5,941 nt of DNA from Deltaproteobacteria bacterium RBG_13_52_11 (GTDB lineage Bacteria > Desulfobacterota > B13-G15 > RBG-16-54-18): contig MGQF01000098.1 of NCBI GenBank assembly GCA_001797745.1, forward strand, positions 41,604 to 47,544. Direction: 5' to 3'. The notes under the pieces are model-generated. The model was not told the DNA's origin. It did not search any database and saw nothing but the letters and a program-made list of their open reading frames with translations. The position numbers were made by a program, and so were the translations under genes. Shown here piece after piece: positions 1 through 5,340 of this stretch (position 1 is the first letter of the stretch; each line of letters opens with the position of its first letter).

Positions 1-5
1 GTTTT

Positions 6-1265
6 TTATTTACCCAAATGAGGCGCAACAACTTCCAGTAAGTTCTTGAACATGATCGTCCCTTGCAGCTTTTCTGCATCATCAACGACAGGTATGGCCG
101 TTACGCCGTACTTGGCAAAATGATCCGCTATTGTTTCATCTTTGTCGTCTAATTTTACGGAAATTATCCTCGTATCCATGATGTCCGTTAAAACCGCGTC
201 TGGAGAGGCAAGCAAAAGGTCACGTAAAGTCACGACTCCCAGCAAACGCTCTTCTTCGTCCGTAATATACACGTAATAAAGCAGATCTACATCTTCGCCT
301 TCCTTGCGAATGGTTTCCATTGCCTGGCGCACGGTTACGTTGGGCAGGAAACTCAAGAAAGAAGTGGTCATCATGCCGCCTGCTTCTTTTTCGGGATGGG
401 AGAGCAGTTCTTTAAAATCCTCCGCAATATCCTTTTCCATTTCTTTTAAAATTCCTTCCGCTTTTGCTTTAGGCAAATCAGCCAAAAGATCAGTAGCCTC
501 GCTCAGCGACATTTCTTCGATAATGTCGGACGCCTGAGCCGAGTTGAGGTCGGCAATCAAACTCACCTGAATTTTTGGATCAGTTTCTTCAAGCGTTTCT
601 GCGGCTGTTTCTTTGTCCAGGGCCTGAAAAACCGCTGTCCGTTGACGTATATCCAGATCTTCCAAAATGTCAGCTAAATCTGCCGGGTGGATTTGACTGA
701 GCCTGTTGTGCGCAATATTTAAGCGCAATAAATCGGGCGAGGATAATGGCTGCACGAATTTCCAGGAAATAAGCTGATCAGGCAGTTGATAATCAAAAAG
801 CACCTGCAATATTTTGTCCATGGTTTTGATGAGCCCCACGCGCCGCATGAGACCACGAAAACCGACGTCGACATGAACGAGATACAGTCCATGGTGTGCC
901 TGTAAGAGTTGCAGGTCGTTTACGCGCCGGATTCTTGCGCCATTGGTGTCCACAACTTGTTTATCCATAAGTGCGCTATAAAGGAGCGATTCTCCGCCAT
1001 GCGGTTTATACTCTTGCAAATTATTTGATGAAATATTTGCAGTGTAGACGTCTTCATCGAGTCCTGAGACCTCTGTACAAGGCAAAAATAAATTTTTCCT
1101 TTTGCCCGCCTTAAGAATGAAGCCGGTAACAACGGGATATGGCTCCACAAACTCGGCGGCCACATCTACAACGAGCCCCAGTTTCTTCCCATCGGCATTA
1201 ATGACTTTTTTCCCGAGGATACGGCTTAAAAATAAAAAATCCCGAGGTTCTGAATGTACTACCAC
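6..1265 (-). CDS. Soluble MgtE-like protein: PRC-barrel, MgtE N domain, paired CBS domains
   Basis: With the start chosen here the protein is 419 aa. Visible parts in order: a PRC-barrel-like segment (about residues 14-85, with GKKVINADGKKLGLVVDV), a second, weaker one (about 98-165, with MDKQVVDTNGARI), an MgtE-type N domain of short helical repeats (about 190-295, with HPADLADILEDL and EATDLLADLP), and two CBS domains (about 295-355 and 359-415). In true MgtE Mg2+ channels the N and CBS domains are the cytoplasmic Mg2+ sensor in front of a five-helix pore. Here the protein ends just after the second CBS domain and has no hydrophobic helices, so it should be cytosolic and is probably a metal- or nucleotide-responsive regulator rather than a transporter. 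That role is inferred. I chose the GTG at 1265 because GGAGGT lies 7 nt upstream; an in-frame TTG at 1289 overlaps a consensus -10 box. Any downstream partner lies outside the window. Confidence 0.85.
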   Translation of the reverse strand: MVVHSEPRDFLFLSRILGKKVINADGKKLGLVVDVAAEFVEPYPVVTGFILKAGKRKNLFLPCTEVSGLDEDVYTANISSNNLQEYKPHGGESLLYSALMDKQVVDTNGARIRRVNDLQLLQAHHGLYLVHVDVGFRGLMRRVGLIKTMDKILQVLFDYQLPDQLISWKFVQPLSSPDLLRLNIAHNRLSQIHPADLADILEDLDIRQRTAVFQALDKETAAETLEETDPKIQVSLIADLNSAQASDIIEEMSLSEATDLLADLPKAKAEGILKEMEKDIAEDFKELLSHPEKEAGGMMTTSFLSFLPNVTVRQAMETIRKEGEDVDLLYYVYITDEEERLLGVVTLRDLLLASPDAVLTDIMDTRIISVKLDDKDETIADHFAKYGVTAIPVVDDAEKLQGTIMFKNLLEVVAPHLGK

Positions 1266-1272
1266 CCGTGTT

Positions 1273-1278
1273 ACCTCC
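1273..1278 (-). promoter_or_regulatory. Shine-Dalgarno GGAGGT that fixes the MgtE-like start
   Basis: On the minus strand GGAGGT ends 7 nt before the GTG at 1265-1263. This is ideal spacing and favours that GTG over the TTG further upstream. Confidence 0.75.
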
Positions 1279-1288
1279 AGGTGCGGCA

Positions 1289-1297
1289 ATTATAACA
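1289..1297 (-). promoter_or_regulatory. Extended -10 promoter of the MgtE-like gene
   Basis: The minus strand reads TGTTATAAT, a perfect extended -10 (TGn plus TATAAT) for the housekeeping sigma factor. There is only a poor -35 (TTCTAA at 1317-1312, spacer 17), as is tolerated with extended -10 sites. A transcript starting near 1282 would have a leader of about 17 nt containing the GGAGGT. This makes the gene independent of nrdJ, which ends about 50 nt upstream of the -10. Confidence 0.6.
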
Positions 1298-1344
1298 TGT
1301 ATCTTTCTTTTTTAGAAAGCTTTTTTGAATTTTTATAATCTAGG

Positions 1345-3075
1345 CTAGCAGAGCTGATTCAATCCGCAGGTGAGGATCTGTCCCATCCTCGTCCCACTCC
1401 GATAGATGGTTACCCCCTTACAGCCCATGCGATACGCGAGAAGGAAGGCCTCACGGACATCGGCCATGGACGCATCTGGAGGGAAGTTTATGGTCTTGGA
1501 GACGGCGTTGTCGGTGTGCCGTTGAAAGGCGGCCTGCATCTGTATATGTCGGGCAGGAGGGATCTCAAAGGCGGTGACGAAGAGCTTGCGCGCATGAGGG
1601 GGTATCGCAGCGTCTGAGCCCAAGAATCCGGTCTGCCGGAGGGTATCCTCCATCTCGGGACGCCAAAACCCCATCTCCTTGCTCAACAGTAAAAAGATCG
1701 GGTCGATCTCAAAAAGCTCCACATCCTCTAAGGCCCTCCTGGTGTAGCTGAGGGCGAACAACGGCTCGATGCCCGAAGAACAATCGGCGATGATGCTGAG
1801 GGTCCCTGTTGGGGCGATGGTGGTTACGGTGGCGTTCCTCAGGGGGGGGTTCCCCTCCTGATCATAGCGGCTGCCGGTAAAGTTCGGGAAAGGCCCGCGC
1901 AGTCCGGCCAACTCGTGGGAGGCATCATGCCCCTCTGCTTGGATAAACTTCATCACCTCCTCCCCTAGTTTAACCCCCGCCTCAGAATCGTAGGATGCCC
2001 TCATGAGGATGAGGAAGTGGGAGAACCCCATCACCCCCAGGCCGATCTTACGGTTTCCCCGGCTGACCTGCTCGATCTGCGGTAAAGGATAGTGGTTAAT
2101 TTCGATGACATTATCGAGGAACCGGACCGCGAGGCGCACCGTACGCCTCAGCTTATCCCAATCGATACAGGGGCCTTCAGAGCCCTCCGTGATCATCTTT
2201 ACGAGATTGATTGAGCCCAAGTTACAGGCCTCATAGGGAAGGAGCGGCTGTTCCCCACAGGGATTGGTGCTCTCGATCTGGCCTAGGTGAGGGGTGGGGT
2301 TGTCCTTGTTGATGTGGTCGATGAAGATGACCCCCGGCTCTCCGCTCCCCCAGGCGCACTCCACGATGAGGTCGAAGATCTTTCTGGCCTCAATCGTCGC
2401 AACGGTGCGCCCCGTACGAGGATCGATAAGCTCAAATCCCCCTCCTCCTTCCAAAGCCTCCATGAACTCCCGGGTAATTCCCACCGAGAGATTAAAGCTC
2501 GTGAGCTCTTGGGGATCCTTTTTGGCGGTGATGAACTCTATGATATCGGGGTGATCAACCCTCAAGATCCCCATATTGGCTCCCCGCCGGGTTCCCCCCT
2601 GTTTGATGACCTCCGTGGCCATGTTAAAGACCCTCATAAAGGAGACGGGGCCGCTCGCCACGCCGCTGGTGGTCAAGACGATTGCGTTTTTGGGGCGCAG
2701 GTGGCTGAAGGAAAAACCCGTCCCCCCACCGCTCTGGTGGATGATGGCCGTGTTCTTGACCGCCTCGAAGATAGACTCCAGGGAATCCTCCACCGGAAGG
2801 ACAAAACAGGCGGCCAACTGGCCCAACTCTCTGCCGGCATTCATCAGAGTGGGGGAATTGGGGAGAAATTCGAGTGAGGCCATCATGTGATAGAAGGCCT
2901 CTGCCGTCTCATCCGCCTTCGCCTGAGGATCGAAGCGCGTCTCGGCCGAGGCGGCATGATTGGCTACCCGCTGAAACATCTCCTCCGGGGACTCTACGCA
3001 GGTGCCCTTATGGTCCTTTTTGAGGTAGCGGGATTGCAGGATGCGTAAGGCATTCTCAGTCAACTGCAGTGCCAT
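1345..3075 (-). CDS. nrdJ: Adenosylcobalamin-dependent (class II) ribonucleotide reductase
   Basis: The 576-aa protein reduces ribonucleotides to deoxyribonucleotides using a thiyl radical generated from adenosylcobalamin; it is cytosolic and does not need oxygen. Seen in the sequence: the first redox cysteine C90 (LAACFVLP), the active-site motif NPCGEQPL with N271, radical Cys C273 and E275, the second redox cysteine C284 (YEACNLGSINL), a glycine-rich segment QSGGGTGFSF (114-123), and the phosphate-binding TIAPTGTLS (419-427). NPCGEQ with a following EACNLGS is typical of class II. There is no N-terminal ATP cone, so allosteric activity control by dATP is not expected. The C-terminus is short: it ends a few residues after GTRMGQ with cysteines C570 and C576, which may serve as the re-reducing pair. 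No Shine-Dalgarno sequence precedes the ATG; the start fits the family N-terminus (LTENALRILQSRYLKKD). The gene lies 65 nt downstream of the hydrolase gene, and the leader is too short for a cobalamin riboswitch. Confidence 0.95.
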   Translation of the reverse strand: MALQLTENALRILQSRYLKKDHKGTCVESPEEMFQRVANHAASAETRFDPQAKADETAEAFYHMMASLEFLPNSPTLMNAGRELGQLAACFVLPVEDSLESIFEAVKNTAIIHQSGGGTGFSFSHLRPKNAIVLTTSGVASGPVSFMRVFNMATEVIKQGGTRRGANMGILRVDHPDIIEFITAKKDPQELTSFNLSVGITREFMEALEGGGGFELIDPRTGRTVATIEARKIFDLIVECAWGSGEPGVIFIDHINKDNPTPHLGQIESTNPCGEQPLLPYEACNLGSINLVKMITEGSEGPCIDWDKLRRTVRLAVRFLDNVIEINHYPLPQIEQVSRGNRKIGLGVMGFSHFLILMRASYDSEAGVKLGEEVMKFIQAEGHDASHELAGLRGPFPNFTGSRYDQEGNPPLRNATVTTIAPTGTLSIIADCSSGIEPLFALSYTRRALEDVELFEIDPIFLLLSKEMGFWRPEMEDTLRQTGFLGSDAAIPPHARKLFVTAFEIPPARHIQMQAAFQRHTDNAVSKTINFPPDASMADVREAFLLAYRMGCKGVTIYRSGTRMGQILTCGLNQLC

Positions 3076-3083
3076 TATCTATA

Positions 3084-3112
3084 ACAATAAGTTAAGGCAG
3101 ATATGCCGTTAA
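3084..3112 (-). promoter_or_regulatory. Candidate nrdJ promoter with a dyad in the spacer
   Basis: The minus strand has TTAACG (3112-3107), a 17-nt spacer and TATTGT (3089-3084), each 4 of 6 to consensus, preceded by a run of seven A that could act as an UP element. The dyad GGCA-TATC-TGCC, flanked by TTAA on both sides, starts in the -35 and fills the spacer, where a regulator could bind. On the plus strand the same dyad is followed by seven T and resembles a weak terminator, but no plus-strand gene ends here. It does not look like paired NrdR boxes. The predicted transcript start falls about 2-3 nt before the ATG. Confidence 0.3.
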
Positions 3113-3140
3113 TTTTTTTGCAAATACATATCATCGCGAA

Positions 3141-3701
3141 TCACTTTACCATCTTGAGCGCCTCCCTGAATTGATCGGTCCCCGCCTTACCCAACAGCTC
3201 ATAGATCACCATCTCTGTGGACGTGATCGTGACGCCATCGTGGCGCATCCGTTGTATGGCAACCTCCCAATTGTGAGAAGACCGGGAGGAGGCGGCATCG
3301 CTCACCACATGCACTGCGTAGTCAGAAAGGGCATGCAGTGCCGTCTGCGCCACGCAGATATGCGCCTCGACGCCGGCGATGATGAGGGTATTCCTGTGCT
3401 GATGTCGTACCCGCTCGGCAAAGGCACGGGACTCAAAGCAGTCAAATTCCAATTTGATGATGGGTTGAATATCCTCCAATTCCTTGCGAATCTCAGTGGC
3501 CGTCTCCCCGAGATTCTGTTGTTCCGTGAGGAGGATCGGCAATCCGATAATGCGGGAGAACTTGACGAGCTTGAGGACATTCTCAACTATCCTCTCCTTT
3601 TCCGCGATGACCGGAAGGAGCCGCTCCTGCATATCAATGATCACCAAGAAGGCATCATCCCTGCTGAGCACGGTGCGTTTGGATAAGAGGTTCTCCTTCA
3701 C
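3141..3701 (-). CDS. Isochorismatase-family cysteine hydrolase
   Basis: The 186-aa protein belongs to the isochorismatase-like alpha/beta fold, whose members hydrolyse isochorismate, nicotinamide, N-carbamoyl compounds and other amides. The catalytic triad is visible: D23 in VIIDMQERL, K83 in IIKLEFDCF and the nucleophile C116 in AGVEAHICVAQTA, including the usual G-V-E turn ahead of the cysteine. Length matches small single-domain members of the YcaC type. The start is a GTG with AAAGG 9 nt upstream; an upstream in-frame TAG closes the frame. No signal peptide is seen, so it should be cytosolic. The substrate cannot be told from the sequence, and there is no siderophore or NAD-salvage gene nearby. 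It may share a transcript with nrdJ, 65 nt downstream, but a possible separate nrdJ promoter lies between them. Confidence 0.9.
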   Translation of the reverse strand: MKENLLSKRTVLSRDDAFLVIIDMQERLLPVIAEKERIVENVLKLVKFSRIIGLPILLTEQQNLGETATEIRKELEDIQPIIKLEFDCFESRAFAERVRHQHRNTLIIAGVEAHICVAQTALHALSDYAVHVVSDAASSRSSHNWEVAIQRMRHDGVTITSTEMVIYELLGKAGTDQFREALKMVK

Positions 3702-3876
3702 TCGCCGTCGCCTTTCTAAGCCGAACTTTTCATAGACCTAAGCATCACCATATTGATGTGCATCCTGCAAAAGAGGACGTTGTTCGCCCCTTGATCACCG
3801 TATGCACCGTGGCGTGCGACAACAAGAAGCGCCTCCCGTACGTTTTTTTTGCAGTGCTGCCTTCATGCTTCGCAGC
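3702..3876. other. Intergenic gap without a convincing gene
   Basis: This 175-nt gap separates the hydrolase start from the end of the small membrane-protein gene. It holds a run of eight T at 3843-3850 on the plus strand, a GCTGC/GCAGC inverted repeat around 3856-3876 and a CATCA/TGATG repeat near 3743-3758. None forms a clear terminator or promoter in the right orientation. The hydrolase promoter must lie here, but I could not pick it out. Confidence 0.4.
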
Positions 3877-4098
3877 TCATGTCCTCCGGTCCCCCTTTTT
3901 CTCCCGATGAACGGGTATAATCTTGTTAACGGTCATGGTGAGCAGCGAAGCAAGAAAGATCACACCGAACGTAAGGAGGGACTTCCAGACAATATAGCTC
4001 TTAGCAACAACGTTCCAGATCGCCAAGATCGAGATCGTCGTTCCCGCAACAATGCAGACCAGACATACGGCAAAGCAGATGAGGTTAATCGTAGGCAC
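3877..4098 (-). CDS. Small two-helix membrane protein of unknown function
   Basis: The 73-aa product has two hydrophobic stretches, about residues 5-30 and 38-60, and a strongly basic tail (HREKKGDRRT), which suggests an inner-membrane hairpin with a charged cytoplasmic C-terminus. I do not recognise a family. The GTG start at 4098 is supported by AAGGG at 4110-4106, 7 nt upstream. It lies 30 nt downstream of the AsmA-like gene on the same strand, so co-transcription is likely. Support for it being a real gene: good ribosome-binding site, two clean membrane helices and operon-like spacing. Against: short length and no known relative. An opposite-strand frame overlapping it (3802-4149) looks non-coding. 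Confidence 0.6.
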   Translation of the reverse strand: MPTINLICFAVCLVCIVAGTTISILAIWNVVAKSYIVWKSLLTFGVIFLASLLTMTVNKIIPVHREKKGDRRT

Positions 4099-4128
4099 TA
4101 TTATACCCTTACGCCACCAACTTTTATG

Positions 4129-4938
4129 TTACTTAAATTGTTTCCGTAGACCCTTCGTCAGCTCTTCCTCAACCTTCTTTTCCGCTTCCTTTGTGGTAGT
4201 TTCCCCGACGGCTCCTAATTCCTTTTGTCCCGCCTCTGTTACCCCGCTCACACGCTTTTGCAGGGTATCGCTCACATCTGCCTTAAGGGTGCCCAGATCG
4301 AAGTTGGCAAGCTGGGCGATTCCAGTGCCCTCAAGGGCTCGCACGATTATAAGAATAACCAACTTATTCGGGTCGGTAACGTCACTGTAGACCTCATTGA
4401 TTCCGAGGGTGAAGGTCTTTGTGAAGGGTGTTTCCCCCAATGAATAATCTTTGTAGACGACCTTTTCAATTTTCAGGATGAGCTTGTCAATGGTGACCTG
4501 TGGTGCCTTCTTTTCTTGCTTCACCTGCTTCTGCTCAACAGGTTTTTCCCCTTGCTTCTTTTCACCCACCGCTGTTAAGGCATCAATATTGAGTTTCCGC
4601 CCTTTGTTTCGTACCACCATAAGTTCTTTGAGATTTAACTCCACGTTTTTAAAGTGTGCTCTCTTTTTGAAGAACGATGCAAGTTCAAAGTCGACGAGGA
4701 ACTTCGACATGTCAATCATAACCTTGTCGTGGAATCCAGCAGGATTAAGCAATCGCATGTCACTGATATCCACCTTTGGGGCCAACAAGCCCACATCCAT
4801 AGATCCTATAGTAAGCTCTAGCCCTGTTACCTTTTTTGTCCCCTCCTCAACAGCCATCTTGATGAGGATGTTTTTAAAGACGAGGAGCAGGACAAAAATG
4901 ACCACTATGATACCGACTACAATACCTAGCTTTTTCAT
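4129..4938 (-). CDS. AsmA-like membrane-anchored protein
   Basis: The 269-aa protein has one N-terminal membrane helix (about residues 4-25) preceded by two lysines, so the rest should lie in the periplasm. The segment that follows resembles the start of AsmA-family proteins: E31 and G33, then TGLELTIGSMDVGLL (38-52), ISDMRLLNPAGF (58-69) with the family NPxGF motif, and a beta-rich stretch ending in LNIDAL (116-121). A Lys/Gln/Glu-rich linker (about 126-146) leads to a second beta-rich part and a charged, probably helical C-terminus (about 236-269). AsmA relatives are linked to outer-membrane assembly and lipid transport; the role here is inferred. Full AsmA/TamB proteins are two or more times longer, so this is a short form. 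Of two near-adjacent ATGs I chose 4938, because GGAGG lies 8 nt upstream of it and only 2 nt upstream of the ATG at 4944. Confidence 0.75.
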   Translation of the reverse strand: MKKLGIVVGIIVVIFVLLLVFKNILIKMAVEEGTKKVTGLELTIGSMDVGLLAPKVDISDMRLLNPAGFHDKVMIDMSKFLVDFELASFFKKRAHFKNVELNLKELMVVRNKGRKLNIDALTAVGEKKQGEKPVEQKQVKQEKKAPQVTIDKLILKIEKVVYKDYSLGETPFTKTFTLGINEVYSDVTDPNKLVILIIVRALEGTGIAQLANFDLGTLKADVSDTLQKRVSGVTEAGQKELGAVGETTTKEAEKKVEEELTKGLRKQFK

Positions 4939-4946
4939 GATCATAC

Positions 4947-4951
4947 CCTCC
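4947..4951 (-). promoter_or_regulatory. Shine-Dalgarno GGAGG deciding the AsmA-like start
   Basis: GGAGG, inside AAGGGGAGGGT on the minus strand, is 8 nt from the ATG at 4938 and 2 nt from the ATG at 4944, so initiation at the inner ATG is favoured. I see no strong promoter in the 170 nt upstream; the gene may be served by a weak promoter here or by read-through from the 6S-like RNA. Confidence 0.6.
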
Positions 4952-5039
4952 CCTTAGATGTTAAAAATGTGTAACGTTTATTTGAAAGAGACCCCTCCCT
5001 TCACGTTGCATCTTATCATAGCATTTATGTTCGGGCAAC

Positions 5040-5081
5040 AAAAAGGACCCTGTGAAGGAACGGGGGATTAATGGTTCCAGG
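5040..5081 (-). terminator. Possible intrinsic terminator downstream of the 6S-like RNA
   Basis: On the minus strand CCTGGAAC (5081-5074) can pair with GTTCC (5061-5057) and, after a TTCA bulge, with CAGG (5052-5049), followed shortly by five T (5044-5040). The stem is interrupted and the T run short, so it is a weak call. Its position, after the RNA and before the AsmA-like gene, is right. Confidence 0.3.
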
Positions 5082-5114
5082 AGGGGAGGTGATAACGCAC
5101 TATCGTATAGTTTA

Positions 5115-5290
5115 AGACCTGCCTTCCACAGATGAGACTTGCAGGAGAGGGCGGTATCTAATAATATAATGTGCCGCACACGGGCACGGATAGGTGACTG
5201 CTATGTGGTCCACAAAGAGACCCTTGCGGGATGGCCTCAGCGGGACTGGGCTTGCGAGGCTGGTACCGGTTGACCTGGAAGCAGGGGGGA
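5115..5290 (-). ncRNA. ssrS: Probable 6S RNA
   Basis: 6S RNA mimics an open promoter and binds the sigma70 RNA polymerase holoenzyme, lowering transcription in stationary phase. Evidence on the minus strand: about 175 nt, close to the usual 180; a closing stem in which CCUGC-UUCC-AGGU at the 5' end pairs with AUCU-GU-GGAA-G-GCAGG at the 3' end; and a 5' half reading CUCGCAAGCCCAGUCCC then CUGAGGCCAU, which closely follows the E. coli 6S segment UUCGCAAGCGGGCCAGUCCC then CUGAGCCGAU around the pRNA start. Other hairpins include CCC-GCAA-GGG and an apical GUGCC-CGUGUGC-GGCAC. The stretch has no convincing protein frame. Ends are approximate, set from the closing stem and the -10 box. The similarity was recognised from memory, not by a covariance search; another structured RNA remains possible. 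Confidence 0.62.
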
Positions 5291-5294
5291 GAAA

Positions 5295-5303
5295 ATTATC
5301 ATA
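5295..5303 (-). promoter_or_regulatory. -10 region of the 6S-like RNA
   Basis: The minus strand reads TATGATAAT, holding two overlapping 5-of-6 matches to TATAAT (TATGAT and GATAAT). Either would start transcription at about 5288-5291, matching the predicted 5' end. No good -35 box lies at the proper distance. Confidence 0.45.
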
Positions 5304-5332
5304 TTGATTCTAAAACATTCATCTAGTACACT
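5304..5332 (+). promoter_or_regulatory. Candidate promoter of the PAS/LuxR gene
   Basis: TTGATT (5304-5309), a 17-nt spacer and TACACT (5327-5332), each 4 of 6 to consensus. Transcription would start near 5339-5341, at the ATG itself, which would explain the missing Shine-Dalgarno sequence. Moderate box matches only. Confidence 0.35.
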
Positions 5333-5340
5333 TCTGTTTG

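Noticed and set aside
1303..1326. Inverted repeat CTTTCT/AGAAAG followed by six T on the plus strand
   Set aside because: The stem is nearly all A/T and the T run follows it only on the plus strand, where no gene ends; it does not serve as a terminator for nrdJ on the minus strand.
2287..2877. 196-aa and related plus-strand frames opposite nrdJ
   Set aside because: These are antisense shadows of a strongly conserved gene in GC-rich sequence; the minus-strand protein carries all class II reductase motifs.
3076..3140. Cobalamin riboswitch upstream of the B12-dependent reductase
   Set aside because: Only 65 nt separate nrdJ from the gene upstream, far too little for a cobalamin riboswitch, and no B12-box-like sequence was seen.
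3171..3686. 171-aa plus-strand frame opposite the hydrolase
   Set aside because: The minus-strand frame has the full Asp-Lys-Cys triad of isochorismatase-like proteins; the plus frame has no recognisable domain.
3802..4149. 115-aa plus-strand frame
   Set aside because: Low-complexity, charged composition without a domain, opposite the better-supported two-helix membrane protein.
4478..4957. 159-aa plus-strand frame opposite the AsmA-like gene
   Set aside because: Ser/Phe/Thr-rich composition typical of the reverse complement of a Lys/Glu-rich gene; no motif.
4961..5179. 72-aa open frame on the minus strand
   Set aside because: It overlaps the 3' part of the 6S-like RNA and the candidate terminator, has no recognisable motif or membrane segment, and looks like chance.
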